Positions 8,114 to 18,315 of a stretch of 64,000 bases of DNA are shown here, piece after piece. Location of the stretch: NCBI RefSeq assembly GCF_030733745.1, contig NZ_JASHIK010000024.1, positions 1-64,000 of the forward strand. The letters run 5' to 3'. A model generated the notes under the pieces. That model was given only the letters and a program-made list of their open reading frames with translations, searched no databases and was not told the origin of the DNA. Source of the stretch: Stappia sp. MMSF_3263. Its GTDB lineage: Bacteria; Pseudomonadota; Alphaproteobacteria; Rhizobiales; Stappiaceae. Made by a program: the position numbers and the translations under genes. Each line of letters begins with the position of its first letter. Position 1 is the first letter of the stretch.

Positions 8114-11100
8114 ATGCCCGAAGCACGTGAGCACGCAAAAGCCCGACTGATCGAAACGGTGGTCGCGGGGCTCGAGCCCGACATCGGCGCCTTCGCGCGA
8201 GACCTGTTCGCCCGTGGCGCGGCGGAAGACATTGTCAGCTATACGGAAGCCGACCTCGCCGCGATCGCGCGCACCGCCTGGTCGGAAATGGCGAACCATC
8301 CGCTCGGCACGCACCGGGTCCACATCTACAATCCGCAACCGACGGGCGAGGGCAGCCGCGCCGATGACGTCACGGTCGTCGAGATCGTCAACGACAACAT
8401 GCCCTTCCTGGTCGATTCCGTGATGGGCGAGCTGCAGGCGAGCGGCTTCGAGGCCCGTCTGGTGCTGCACCCGATCCTGGCCGTCGAGCGCGACGAGGCC
8501 GGCAAGCTCACGACCTTCCACGGCACCAGCAAGGCGCGCGAGGCCGGCATCCGCCGCGAGAGCCTCATCCACATCCACGTGGCGCGCATCGACACCAGCC
8601 TCGAGCGCGAGCAGCTGGCCGAGCGGCTTGAGCTGGTGATGAAGGATGTCGGCTCGGCCGTGCGCGACTGGGAGCCGATGCGCGACCGCCTCGCCGCCGC
8701 CATCGGCACCTACAAGGACACGCCGCCGCCGGTGCCGGTCGACGAACTCGGCGAGGCGATCCAGTTCCTGGAATGGATCGCCGCCGACAACTTCATCCTG
8801 CTCGGCATGCGCGAGTATTACTTCGAGGGCGGCGTCGCCAAGGGCGAGCTCTCGCACCGCAAGGGCACGGGCCTGGGCCTGCTCGCCGATCCGGACGTGC
8901 GGGTGCTGCGCCGGGGCTCGGAATTCGTGGTGATCACGCCGGAAATCCGCGAGTTCCTGATGAAGCCGGAGCCGCTGATCGTCTCCAAGGCCAACGTCAA
9001 GAGCCGCGTCCACCGCCGCGTCCACATGGACTATGTCGGCATCAAGCTGTTCGACGACAATGGCGAGCTGGCCGGCGAGCTGCGCGTTGTCGGCCTGCTG
9101 ACGGCAACCGCCTACACCCTGTCGACACGCAGCATCCCCTTCCTGCGGCGCAAGGTCGACAGCGTACTGGCCCGCGCCGGCTACGATCCCGAGAGCCATT
9201 CCGGCCGGGCGCTGACCAACGTGCTGGAGAGCTATCCGCGCGACGAGCTGTTCCAGATCGATCCGGACCTGCTCTACCATTTCTCCACCGCGATCCTGCA
9301 GCTCGACGAACGTCCGCGCATCCGCGTGCTTGCCCGCCGCGACCGCTTCGACCGCTTCGTCTCGATCCTGTGCTACGTGCCGCGCGACCGTTACACGACC
9401 GAGGTGCGCCTGAGGATCGGCGCCTATCTGGCCAAGGTCTATGACGGCCGCCTGTCGGCCTGGTACGTGTCCTATCCGGAAGGACCGCTCGCCCGCGTTC
9501 ATTTCATCGTCGGTCGCGACCAGGGCGAGACGCCCGATCCGGCGCAGGAAGACCTGGAACAGTCCGTCGCCGGCATCGTGCGCACCTGGGCCGACGGCCT
9601 GCGCGAGGCGCTGCGCGCCGCCTATGGCGGCAACAAGGCGCTGGAGCAGGCGACCCGCTATGGCGACGCCTTCCAGGCCGGCTACCGCGAGGTCTATGCC
9701 GGCGAGACCGCGCTGGAGGATATCCGCATCGTCGAGAAGCTCGACGACAGCGCCGACACCGCCCTCACCTTCTCCAGGCGCCAGCAGGACGCGCCCAACC
9801 GCGTCGTTCTCAAGGTCTATCACCATCTGGTGCCGATCCCGTTGTCCGCCCGCGTTCCGATCCTGGAGAACATGGGCTTCCGGGTGATCAACGAGCGCAC
9901 CTACCGCATCACTCCGGCCGACCGGCCGCTCGCCTATCTGCACGAACTGTCGCTGGAGCCGGCCGGCGCCAACGATATCGACCTGACGGACGACCTGAAG
10001 GGCCGGCTGGAGAGCCTGTTCCTGGCGATCTGGCGCGGCCGCGCCGAGTCCGACGGCTACAACGCCCTGGTGCTCAACGCGGGCCTTGCCTGGCGCGACA
10101 TCGCCATGCTCAGGGCCCTGTCGCGCTACCTGCGCCAGGCCGGCATCCGCTTTTCCGAGGACTACATGTGGCGGACGCTCAACCGCTACAGCGACATCGC
10201 CGCCAAGCTCGTCGAGCTTTTCCACCTGCGCTTCGACCCTTCGCTGGAAGGGGCCGACCGCTCGCTCGGCGCGGCCCGCGTCGAGCAGGAGATCTCCGAC
10301 GCGCTCGACCACGTCGACAGCCTCGACGACGACCGCATCCTGCGCCGCTTCGGCAACATCATCGCGGCGATGCTGAGGACCAATTTCTTCCAGCTCGACG
10401 CCCATGGCCTGCCCAAGCAGACCTTCGCCTTCAAGCTCGACCCGCACCGCGTGGAAGAGCTGCCGCTGCCCCGTCCCTTCCGCGAGATCTTCGTCTACAG
10501 CCCGCGGGTCGAGGGCGTGCACCTGCGCTTCGGCAAGGTCGCGCGCGGCGGGCTGCGCTGGTCGGACCGTGCCCAGGACTTCCGCACCGAGGTGCTGGGC
10601 CTGGTCAAGGCCCAGCAGGTGAAGAACGCCGTCATCGTGCCGGTCGGCGCCAAGGGCGGCTTCGTGCCCAAGCACCTGCCGGCCGGCGGCAGCCGGGACG
10701 AAATCTTCGCGGAAGGCACGAAGGCCTACAAGATCTTCATCTCCTCGCTGCTCGACGTCACCGACAACCTGTCCGGCGACGACGTCTGGCCGCCCGAACG
10801 GGTCGTGCGCCACGACGATGACGATCCCTATCTGGTCGTCGCCGCCGACAAGGGCACCGCGACCTTCTCCGACACCGCCAACGGCATTTCCGAAAGCCGC
10901 AACTTCTGGCTCGGCGATGCCTTCGCCTCCGGCGGCTCCGCCGGCTACGACCACAAGAAGATGGGCATCACCGCGCGTGGCGGCTGGGAGGCGGTCAAGC
11001 GCCACTTCCGCGAGATGAACCGCGACATCCAGAGCGAGCCGTTCACGGTCGCCGGCGTCGGCGACATGTCCGGCGACGTCTTCGGCAACGGCATGCTGCT

Positions 11101-12910
11101 GTCCAAGGCGATCCGCCTTGTTGCCGCCTTCGATCATCGCGACATCTTCATCGACCCGGATCCGGATCCGGAAACGACCTGGGAGGAGCGCAAGCGTGTC
11201 TTCGATCTCGGCCGCTCGTCCTGGAACGACTACAACACCGCACTGATCTCTGAAGGCGGCGGCATCTTCTCGCGCCAGTCCAAGTCGATCCCGCTGAGCC
11301 CGCAGATGCAGACCCTGCTCAACCTGACCAAGGCGAAAGCGACCCCCCAGGAGGTCATGAACGCCATCCTCAAGATGCAGGTCGACCTGCTGTGGTTCGG
11401 CGGCATCGGCACCTATATCCGCGCCGCCTCGGAAAGCGACGCCGATGTCGGCGACCGCGCCAATGACGCGATCCGCGTCACCGCAGGCGAGGTTGGCGCC
11501 AAGGTGATTGGCGAAGGCGCCAACCTGGGCATGACCCAGCTGGCGCGCATCGCCTTCAGCCGGCGCGGCGGCCGCAGCAACTCGGACGCCATCGACAATT
11601 CGGCAGGCGTCAACTCCTCCGACATGGAGGTCAACATCAAGATCGCGCTCGGCGCGGCCGTGCGCGGCAATCGCCTGTCGCTCGCCGACCGCAACATCCT
11701 GCTTGCCGAGATGACCGACGAGGTCGCCGCTCTCGTCCTGCGAAACAACTACCTGCAGACGCTGTCAATCAGCCTGACCGAAGCGCGCGCCATGGAGGAT
11801 TTCGGCTATCAGCGCCGCATGATGCGCCAGCTCGAGCAGGAAGGCCTGCTCGATCGCACAGTCGAGCAGCTGCCCGACGAGGCGGCGCTCGACGAACTGG
11901 CGGCGGCGGACACGGGTCTCACCCGTGCCGAGATCGGCGTGTTGCTCGCCTATGCCAAGATCACCCTGTTCGACCGGCTGCTCGGCAGCACGGTGCCCGA
12001 CGACGCCTATCTGGCCCGGGAACTGTTTCGCTATTTCCCCGTGCAGATGCAGGAAGGCTATGCCGGGGAGATCGAAGGGCACCGGCTGCGGCGCGAGATC
12101 ATCTCGACCATGCTCGCCAACTCGATGATCAACCGCGGCGGCCCGACCTTCCTGACCCGCATCGCCGATCAGACCGGCGCCGATCCCGCCCAGATCGCCC
12201 AGGCCTTCGCCGCCGTGCGCGATGCCTACGGGCTGACCGCCCTCAACAGCGAGATCGACGCGCTCGATACGCGGATTGACGGCCAGTTGCAGCTCGCCCT
12301 CTACCGTGCCGTGCAGGACCTCGTGCTCGAACAGACCGTCTGGTTCCTGCGCAACGTCACCTTCGAGACCGGCCTGGAGGCCGTTATCGCGCGGTTCGGC
12401 GCCGGCATCGACACACTTGCCCCCGCGCTGCCCAATCTCGTCCAGCCTTCGCTCAAGGCGGAGATCGAGGCCGAGGCCACCCGCCTTTGCGAGGCGGATG
12501 CACCCGAACCACTGGCCGCGCGCATCGCCCGGCTGCCCGTGGAGGCCGAGCTGCCCGACATCATCCTGATTGCCGAGCAGACGGACCGCGACCTTGCCGA
12601 GGTGGCCGAGGTGTTCTTCAAGGTCGCCGGCCATTTCCGGCTCGGTGCGATGGACGCCAAGGCCCGCGGCCTGCGCATCTCGGACTATTACGACGGTCTG
12701 GCGCTCGACCGCGCCAGGGCAACGCTGGCCGGCGCCCATCGCGATGTCACCGCCGAGGCGCTGGCTGCGGGCGGCTTCGACGCCTGGCTGTCGGCCAACG
12801 AGACGCGGGTCGGCCGCACGGCACGCGCCGCCGGCGAGATCCTCGAGGGTGACCTGTCCGTGTCGAAGTTCTCCGTCGCGGCCGGCCTCCTCGCCGAACT
12901 CGCGCGATGA
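8114..12910 (+). CDS. NAD-specific glutamate dehydrogenase, large (GDH-180) type
   Basis: A 1598-residue enzyme of the 180-kDa class that deaminates glutamate to 2-oxoglutarate with NAD. A long N-terminal regulatory part (ACT/PAS-like by family knowledge) precedes the catalytic core. The glutamate site motif KVARGGLRWSDR is near residue 815, the catalytic-lysine stretch PVGAKGGFVPK near 845, and the nucleotide-domain motif IGEGANLGMTQLARIAF near 1135. An extended helical C-terminus follows. The stop overlaps the start of a transporter by 4 bases, so translation is coupled. Confidence 0.97.
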   Translation: MPEAREHAKARLIETVVAGLEPDIGAFARDLFARGAAEDIVSYTEADLAAIARTAWSEMANHPLGTHRVHIYNPQPTGEGSRADDVTVVEIVNDNMPFLVDSVMGELQASGFEARLVLHPILAVERDEAGKLTTFHGTSKAREAGIRRESLIHIHVARIDTSLEREQLAERLELVMKDVGSAVRDWEPMRDRLAAAIGTYKDTPPPVPVDELGEAIQFLEWIAADNFILLGMREYYFEGGVAKGELSHRKGTGLGLLADPDVRVLRRGSEFVVITPEIREFLMKPEPLIVSKANVKSRVHRRVHMDYVGIKLFDDNGELAGELRVVGLLTATAYTLSTRSIPFLRRKVDSVLARAGYDPESHSGRALTNVLESYPRDELFQIDPDLLYHFSTAILQLDERPRIRVLARRDRFDRFVSILCYVPRDRYTTEVRLRIGAYLAKVYDGRLSAWYVSYPEGPLARVHFIVGRDQGETPDPAQEDLEQSVAGIVRTWADGLREALRAAYGGNKALEQATRYGDAFQAGYREVYAGETALEDIRIVEKLDDSADTALTFSRRQQDAPNRVVLKVYHHLVPIPLSARVPILENMGFRVINERTYRITPADRPLAYLHELSLEPAGANDIDLTDDLKGRLESLFLAIWRGRAESDGYNALVLNAGLAWRDIAMLRALSRYLRQAGIRFSEDYMWRTLNRYSDIAAKLVELFHLRFDPSLEGADRSLGAARVEQEISDALDHVDSLDDDRILRRFGNIIAAMLRTNFFQLDAHGLPKQTFAFKLDPHRVEELPLPRPFREIFVYSPRVEGVHLRFGKVARGGLRWSDRAQDFRTEVLGLVKAQQVKNAVIVPVGAKGGFVPKHLPAGGSRDEIFAEGTKAYKIFISSLLDVTDNLSGDDVWPPERVVRHDDDDPYLVVAADKGTATFSDTANGISESRNFWLGDAFASGGSAGYDHKKMGITARGGWEAVKRHFREMNRDIQSEPFTVAGVGDMSGDVFGNGMLLSKAIRLVAAFDHRDIFIDPDPDPETTWEERKRVFDLGRSSWNDYNTALISEGGGIFSRQSKSIPLSPQMQTLLNLTKAKATPQEVMNAILKMQVDLLWFGGIGTYIRAASESDADVGDRANDAIRVTAGEVGAKVIGEGANLGMTQLARIAFSRRGGRSNSDAIDNSAGVNSSDMEVNIKIALGAAVRGNRLSLADRNILLAEMTDEVAALVLRNNYLQTLSISLTEARAMEDFGYQRRMMRQLEQEGLLDRTVEQLPDEAALDELAAADTGLTRAEIGVLLAYAKITLFDRLLGSTVPDDAYLARELFRYFPVQMQEGYAGEIEGHRLRREIISTMLANSMINRGGPTFLTRIADQTGADPAQIAQAFAAVRDAYGLTALNSEIDALDTRIDGQLQLALYRAVQDLVLEQTVWFLRNVTFETGLEAVIARFGAGIDTLAPALPNLVQPSLKAEIEAEATRLCEADAPEPLAARIARLPVEAELPDIILIAEQTDRDLAEVAEVFFKVAGHFRLGAMDAKARGLRISDYYDGLALDRARATLAGAHRDVTAEALAAGGFDAWLSANETRVGRTARAAGEILEGDLSVSKFSVAAGLLAELAR

Positions 12911-14328
12911 ACGACACGGTGGCCGCCGCAAGGCGGACAGGACAGGATGACGGCGCCGGGCAACCGGCGCCGGTCAGGGGCCGCGCGGTCGCAAGCTGGC
13001 TGTTCTTCGACTGGGCCGCCCAGCCCTTCTTCACGCTGGTGACGACCTTCGTCTTCGCCCCCTATTTCGCCTCGGCGCTGGCCGCAACACCCGCCGAAGG
13101 ACAGGCGCTGTGGGGCTATGCGACGGCCGCCGCCGGCCTCGCCATCGCCCTGCTGGCTCCCGTCCTGGGGGCAATCGCCGACCGCACCGGCGCGCGCAAA
13201 CCCTGGATCGCCGCCTTCTCGCTGCCGCTTCTGGCCGGTTCCGCCGTCCTCTGGCTCGCCGTTCCCGGCGAACCCTGGAGCATCGCCATCGCGCTTGCCG
13301 GTTTCGCCCTCGCCACGCTCGGCGTCGAGTTCGCCACCGTCTTCACCAACGCGATGATGCCGGACCTGGTACCCCGCGCGCGCCTCGGCCGCCTGTCGGG
13401 CAACGGCTGGGCGCTCGGCTACGCCGGCGGGCTTGTCTCGCTGGTCATTGCCCTCGGCCTGATGGCGGCCAGCCCGGCCACCGGGCTCACGCTTCTGGGC
13501 CTCGAACCCGTCTTCGGCCTCGATCCCGCGACACGGGCCGGCGACCGGGCCTCCGGGCCCTTTTCCGCGCTCTGGTATCTCGTCTTCGTGCTGCCGCTGT
13601 TCTTCTTCGTGCCGGACGTGCCGCGCCGGGCCGTCCCTCTCGCCGGGGCGGTTCGCCAGGGCCTGCGCGACCTTGCCGCCACCCTTCGCCAGGCGCGGGC
13701 CAACCGGCAGGTGATGACTTTCCTGATCGCCAACATGGTCTACAAGGACGGCCTTGTGGCGCTCTTCGCCTTTGGCGGCATCTATGCCGGCGGCGTGCTC
13801 GGCTGGTCGTCGATCGAGATCGGCATCTTCGGCATCCTGCTCACCGTCACCGGCACGTTCGGCGCGGTCGTCGGCGGGCGGCTCGACGACCGGCTGGGGC
13901 CGAAACCGGTGATCTCCGGCGCCCTCGTCGTGTTGATCCTGTGCGGCCTAGGTCTTGTCTCCGTCGACCGCGACACGGTGTTCTTCGTCATCGACGTGGC
14001 GCCGCCGGCCGCTGGTGCGGGGCTGTTCTCGACCCTGCCAGAACAGGTGTTCCTGGTCCTCGGTGGCTTTCTCGGCGCCGCCGCCGGACCCCTGCAGGCG
14101 GCCTCGCGCACCCTGCTCGTGCACCTGTCGCCGCCGGCCGGGCTGACCCAGTATTTCGGCCTTTTCGCCCTCTCGGGAAAGGTGACGAGCTTCCTCGCGC
14201 CGCTGAGCGTCGGCCTCGTCACCGCCGCCACCGCCAGCCAGGCGGCAGGAATGGCGGTGATCCTTGTCTTCTTCTCTGCCGGCCTGATGCTGCTCTCCCG
14301 CGTCGACGGCACCCGCATCCGCCCCTGA
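12907..14328 (+). CDS. MFS transporter of the UMF1/Atg22-like group
   Basis: A 473-residue membrane protein with about twelve hydrophobic helices. It begins near ASWLFFDWAAQPFFTLVTTF and includes GAIADRTGARKPW after helix 2, as in the UMF1 (Atg22-like) branch of the major facilitator superfamily. ATGA overlap with the glutamate dehydrogenase gene suggests co-translation and perhaps a role in amino-acid movement; the substrate is not known. A strong hairpin follows the stop. Confidence 0.87.
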   Translation: MNDTVAAARRTGQDDGAGQPAPVRGRAVASWLFFDWAAQPFFTLVTTFVFAPYFASALAATPAEGQALWGYATAAAGLAIALLAPVLGAIADRTGARKPWIAAFSLPLLAGSAVLWLAVPGEPWSIAIALAGFALATLGVEFATVFTNAMMPDLVPRARLGRLSGNGWALGYAGGLVSLVIALGLMAASPATGLTLLGLEPVFGLDPATRAGDRASGPFSALWYLVFVLPLFFFVPDVPRRAVPLAGAVRQGLRDLAATLRQARANRQVMTFLIANMVYKDGLVALFAFGGIYAGGVLGWSSIEIGIFGILLTVTGTFGAVVGGRLDDRLGPKPVISGALVVLILCGLGLVSVDRDTVFFVIDVAPPAAGAGLFSTLPEQVFLVLGGFLGAAAGPLQAASRTLLVHLSPPAGLTQYFGLFALSGKVTSFLAPLSVGLVTAATASQAAGMAVILVFFSAGLMLLSRVDGTRIRP

Positions 14329-14336
14329 AACGCGAA

Positions 14337-14360
14337 ACGGGCGGGGTTTCCCCCGCCCGT
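14337..14360. terminator. Hairpin between convergent transporter and typA genes
   Basis: A perfect 10-bp stem ACGGGCGGGG/CCCCGCCCGT with loop TTTC lies in the 66-base gap. There is no long T run on the plus side; the minus strand is followed by TTTCG. It probably terminates both genes. Confidence 0.7.
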
Positions 14361-14394
14361 GCGAATGTCATGATGCGGCAACGCGCCGAAGGCG

Positions 14395-16218
14395 TCAGGC
14401 GCTCTGCTTGGTCGAGGCGCGCTCGGCCCGCTTGCGGTCGTTCGGATCGAGCAGCGCCTTGCGCAGGCGGATGTTCTTCGGCGTCACCTCGACCAGCTCG
14501 TCGTCGTTGATGTAGGAGAGCGCGGCCTCCAGCGACAGCCGGATCGGCGTCGTCAGGCGCACCGCCTCGTCCTTGCCGGACGCGCGCACGTTGGTGAGCT
14601 GCTTGCCCTTCAGCACGTTGACCTCGAGGTCGTTGCCGCGCATGTGCTCGCCGATCAGCATGCCGCGATAGACCTTGACGCCCGGATCGATCAGCATCGG
14701 ACCCCGGTCTTCCAGGTTGAACAGCGCGTAGGCTGCCGCCTCGCCGTCGCCATTGGAGATCAGCACGCCGGTGTGGCGGCCCGGGATCTCACCCTTGTAG
14801 GGCGCATAGGCATGGAACAGGCGGTTGAAGATCGCCGTGCCGCGCGTGTCCGACAAGAGCTCCGACTGGTAGCCGATGAGCCCGCGCGTCGGCGCGTGGA
14901 AAACGAGCCGCGTGCGGCCGGCACCCGACGGGCGCATCTCCAGAAGGTCGGCCTTCCGCTCGGAAAGCTTCTGCACGACGATGCCGGAATGCTCCTCGTC
15001 GACGTCGATGATGACTTCCTCGATCGGCTCCAGCCGCTCGCCGTTTTCGCCGGTCTGGAAGACGACGCGCGGACGGCCGACGCACAGCTCGAAACCCTCG
15101 CGGCGCATGTTCTCGATCAGGATGGCAAGCTGCAGCTCTCCGCGGCCCGCCACGACGAAGGCATCGGCCTCGGCGCTGTCCTCGATCTGCAGCGCGACAT
15201 TGCCCTCGGCCTCGTCCATCAGCCGCTTGCGGATGACGCGCGACTGCACCTTGTCGCCTTCCGTGCCCGCGAGCGGCCCGTCATTGACCCGGAACGTCAT
15301 CGACAGGGTCGGCGGATCGATCGGCTGGGCCGGCAGCGCATCCGGCACTTCGGGGGAGCAGATCGTGTCGGAAACGGTCGCCTCGGACAGGCCGGCGATG
15401 GAGATGATGTCGCCCGCCACGGCCTTGTCGATCGGCTGGCGCTCGAGCCCGCGGAAGGCGAGCACCTTGGAGATGCGGCCGGTCTCGACCACCTTGCCGT
15501 CACGCGACAGGGCCTTGACTGCCATGTTCGGCACCGCTTCGCCCGAAACGATGCGCCCGGTGAGAATGCGGCCGAGGAACGGATTGGCCTGGACCGTCGT
15601 CGCCAGCATGCGGAACGCGCCCGGCTCCGCCTCCGGTGCACGCACATGGGCGCGCACCAGTTCGAACAGCGGGTCCATGGAGTCCTGCGGGCCGGACGGA
15701 TCGGAGGCCATCCAGCCCTGCTTGGCCGAACCGTAGAGAACCGGGAAGTCGAGCTGCTCCTCGTTGGCGTCGAGTGCGGCGAACAGGTCGAACACCTCGT
15801 CGAGCACTTCCTCGGCGCGCTGGTCGGGCTTGTCGATCTTGTTGATCGCCACGATCGGGCGCAGGCCGAGCTTCAGCGCCTTGCCGAGCACGAACTTGGT
15901 CTGCGGCATCGGGCCTTCCGCCGCGTCGACCAGCAGCACGACGCCATCGACCATGTGCAGGATGCGCTCCACCTCGCCGCCGAAATCGGCGTGGCCGGGC
16001 GTGTCGACGATGTTGATCCGCGTGTCGCCGTGGTTCAGCGAGGTGACCTTGGCGAGGATGGTGATGCCGCGCTCGCGCTCCAGGTCGTTGGAATCCATCA
16101 TCCGCTCTTCCGTGCGCTGGTTGTCGCGGAAGGAGCCTGACTGCTTCAGGAGCACGTCGATCAGCGTCGTCTTGCCATGATCGACGTGGGCAATAATGGC
16201 GATATTACGCAGGTCCAT
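14395..16218 (-). CDS. typA: Ribosome-associated GTPase TypA/BipA
   Basis: A 607-residue translational GTPase related to EF-G, involved in ribosome assembly and stress or cold adaptation. G1 is [12 protein letters not shown] at about residues 10-21, the switch/G3 region is [15 protein letters not shown], and G4 is NKIDKPD. The C-terminal TypA-specific part ([15 protein letters not shown]...GMLIGEH...[15 protein letters not shown]) is complete. It is monocistronic, divergent from a MarR gene. Confidence 0.98.
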   Translation of the reverse strand: MDLRNIAIIAHVDHGKTTLIDVLLKQSGSFRDNQRTEERMMDSNDLERERGITILAKVTSLNHGDTRINIVDTPGHADFGGEVERILHMVDGVVLLVDAAEGPMPQTKFVLGKALKLGLRPIVAINKIDKPDQRAEEVLDEVFDLFAALDANEEQLDFPVLYGSAKQGWMASDPSGPQDSMDPLFELVRAHVRAPEAEPGAFRMLATTVQANPFLGRILTGRIVSGEAVPNMAVKALSRDGKVVETGRISKVLAFRGLERQPIDKAVAGDIISIAGLSEATVSDTICSPEVPDALPAQPIDPPTLSMTFRVNDGPLAGTEGDKVQSRVIRKRLMDEAEGNVALQIEDSAEADAFVVAGRGELQLAILIENMRREGFELCVGRPRVVFQTGENGERLEPIEEVIIDVDEEHSGIVVQKLSERKADLLEMRPSGAGRTRLVFHAPTRGLIGYQSELLSDTRGTAIFNRLFHAYAPYKGEIPGRHTGVLISNGDGEAAAYALFNLEDRGPMLIDPGVKVYRGMLIGEHMRGNDLEVNVLKGKQLTNVRASGKDEAVRLTTPIRLSLEAALSYINDDELVEVTPKNIRLRKALLDPNDRKRAERASTKQSA

Positions 16219-16365
16219 GTGTAAGGTGCTCCGGAAATGAGAACGCGGGCCCCTCGGACCCGCGCATTTTCGCGCCCTCTATAAACCCCGGACCCGATTC
16301 TTGCAACGCAGCAAACGCAGGTCAGCCTTGACATGCGGGCGGGGCAGGCGCATTTGATAAGGATA

Positions 16366-16378
16366 CCATATTATATGG
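16366..16378. promoter_or_regulatory. Palindromic operator candidate before the MarR-efflux pair
   Basis: CCATATTATATGG is a perfect 13-base palindrome centred 14 bases before the marR start. A TTGACA at 16328-16333 could be the -35 box. A MarR repressor binding here would control its own operon (inference). Confidence 0.5.
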
Positions 16379-16385
16379 AAGACTT

Positions 16386-16841
16386 ATGGATACCGATCTC
16401 CCCACGCGGCCGCTCGGCTTTCTGGTCGGCGATATCGCGCGTCTGCTGCGCCGCCGCTTCGAGCGGGCGCTTGCCGCCGCCGACACCGGGCTGACCGCCG
16501 CCGAAGCCCGCGCGCTCGCCTTCATCGAGCACTATCCCGACCAACGCCAGGGCGCGCTCGCCGAACGCCTCGGCGTCGAACCGATGACGCTGTGCGGGTT
16601 TCTCGACCGTCTCGAGACCGCCGGCCTGATCGAGCGACGCCCGGATCCCAGCGACCGCCGCGCCAAGCTGGTGGCGTTGTCGCCGACCGCCCAGCCGGTT
16701 CTCGAGCGCATCCATGACGAGGCAATCGCCATCCGCCGCGCCGCCCTGCAGGGGATGAACCGGGCGGAGATGGAGGCCGCCTACGGCCTGCTCGAGCGCA
16801 TGCGCGCCAATCTGGGCCTGCCGGCGGAGGCAGAGCGATGA
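16386..16841 (+). CDS. MarR-family transcriptional regulator
   Basis: A 151-residue winged-helix protein. Helix-turn-helix and wing lie at about 50-100 (LAERLGVEPMTLCGFLDRLE...RRPDPSDRRAKLVALSPT). It overlaps the downstream drug-efflux gene by 4 bases (ATGA), so it is most likely the local repressor of that pump, released by the pump's substrate. A GGAAGA ribosome site precedes the ATG, and a palindrome lies just upstream. Confidence 0.9.
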   Translation: MDTDLPTRPLGFLVGDIARLLRRRFERALAAADTGLTAAEARALAFIEHYPDQRQGALAERLGVEPMTLCGFLDRLETAGLIERRPDPSDRRAKLVALSPTAQPVLERIHDEAIAIRRAALQGMNRAEMEAAYGLLERMRANLGLPAEAER

Positions 16842-18196
16842 CCGACACGACCGCCGGCACGGCATCCCCCGTCCAGTCCTCTGCGTCTCAAGAACAGTCC
16901 GCATCGGACACCGCACGCACCATGACCTCCTCGCCCGCCTCCGCATCCGCCATGACGCTCGCAGCCGGCGGCACGCCGCCCGCGGCGTCCAATCCGATGA
17001 GCGAACTGCGCACCGCCGCCCTTGGCGCCGCGCTCGTTGCGATCGGACCGATCACCATGGCGCTCTACACGCCCGCCATGCCGGTCCTGGCGGATGTCTT
17101 CGGCACCTCGCAATCGATGGTGAAGCTGACGCTGACCGCCTATTTCGCCGGTTTCGCGCTGACCCAGCTTGTCTGCGGCCCGCTCACCGACGCATTCGGC
17201 CGACGGCCGGTGACGATCGCCTTCCTGGTGCTCTATCTGGCCTCGACCGTCGTCGCCACCTATGCCCCCACCATCGAGTGGATGCTGGTCGCACGCACCC
17301 TGCAAGGGATCGGCGCCTCCGTCGGCGTCGCCGTGTCGCGCGCCATCGTCCGTGACCAGTTCACCGGCCAGACCTCGGCGCGGATCATGAACACCATCGC
17401 CATGATGCTGGCCATCGGCCCAGCGATCGCCCCCACCATCGGCGGCGTGACGCTGGAGCTGTTCGGCTGGCGCGAAATCTTCTGGGCGATGCTGGTCTAC
17501 GGCCTTGTCCTGTCGGTTGCCATGGTGATCGGCCTGAAGGAGACGAACGCCTATATCGACCGCGCCAATCTGCGCCCGCGCACGCTGCTGAGGAACTATG
17601 CCACCCTGCTCGCCGATCCGCGCTACATGCAGCCCAGCCTGCTTGTGGGCCTCGGCATCGGCACCATCTACACGCTCGCCTCGGTGCTGCCTTTCGTGCT
17701 CATCGACCGGGTCGGCCTGACGGCGACCCAGTTCGGCTTCGGCATGATGATCCAGTCCGGCTCCTTCATTTCCGGCACCATCGTCACCGGACAGATGATG
17801 CGCCGCATGGACGCCGAACGCCTGCTCCCCTTCGGCATGGGCGGCATGGTCGTTGCCGGCCTTGCCATGCTGTGCGCGCTCTCCCTGTTTCCGCCGAGCT
17901 TCCTCGGCACCATGCTGCCCGTCGGCATTTTCGCCTTCAGTCTCGCCCTATCGCTGCCGGCCGTCTCGACCGCCGCCCTTCAGGGCTTTCCCCGCATGGC
18001 CGGCGCGGCCTCGGCGATGATGGGCTTCCTGCAGTTCGGGGCGGGCCTGCTCGGCAGTCTCGTGATCGCGGCGATCGGCGATCCGCTCACCGGCATCGTC
18101 CTGGTACCGCCCGCGATGCTGTTCTCCGGCGTCGGGGCCTATCTCTGGCTCGGCCGGATCAACGCCCGCCGGGCAGGCGCCTCCGGCGTCGCCTGA
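16838..18196 (+). CDS. Bcr/CflA-family multidrug efflux MFS transporter
   Basis: A 452-residue drug:H+ antiporter with twelve predicted membrane helices. The signature FAGFALTQLVCGPLTDAFGRRPV lies between helices 2 and 3 and LQGIGASVGVAVSRAIVRD in helix 4-5. The N-terminus has an extra, low-complexity Ser/Thr/Ala-rich stretch of about 45 residues, so translation might instead start at an internal Met. However, the ATGA overlap with marR favours 16838. Confidence 0.9.
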   Translation: MTDTTAGTASPVQSSASQEQSASDTARTMTSSPASASAMTLAAGGTPPAASNPMSELRTAALGAALVAIGPITMALYTPAMPVLADVFGTSQSMVKLTLTAYFAGFALTQLVCGPLTDAFGRRPVTIAFLVLYLASTVVATYAPTIEWMLVARTLQGIGASVGVAVSRAIVRDQFTGQTSARIMNTIAMMLAIGPAIAPTIGGVTLELFGWREIFWAMLVYGLVLSVAMVIGLKETNAYIDRANLRPRTLLRNYATLLADPRYMQPSLLVGLGIGTIYTLASVLPFVLIDRVGLTATQFGFGMMIQSGSFISGTIVTGQMMRRMDAERLLPFGMGGMVVAGLAMLCALSLFPPSFLGTMLPVGIFAFSLALSLPAVSTAALQGFPRMAGAASAMMGFLQFGAGLLGSLVIAAIGDPLTGIVLVPPAMLFSGVGAYLWLGRINARRAGASGVA

Positions 18197-18266
18197 GACA
18201 TGGACGGGGTCGTGTTTCTGCCTTGACGCGGCGGCGGGAACGTCGCAAGACCCGGCATACGGACAA

Positions 18267-18287
18267 CCCGGGCCGATCGAGCCCGGG
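18267..18287. terminator. Hairpin between the efflux gene and folP
   Basis: CCCGGGC/GCCCGGG with a 7-base loop, in the 119-base gap. It lacks a T run, so it may equally be a REP-like palindrome. Confidence 0.35.
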
Positions 18288-18315
18288 AACCGGATTCCAG
18301 CGCCGGGGCAAGCGC

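Noticed and set aside
7985-11137. A 1050-codon open frame antisense to glutamate dehydrogenase
   Set aside because: Antisense shadow: its codons mirror a confidently identified enzyme, and no domain is visible.
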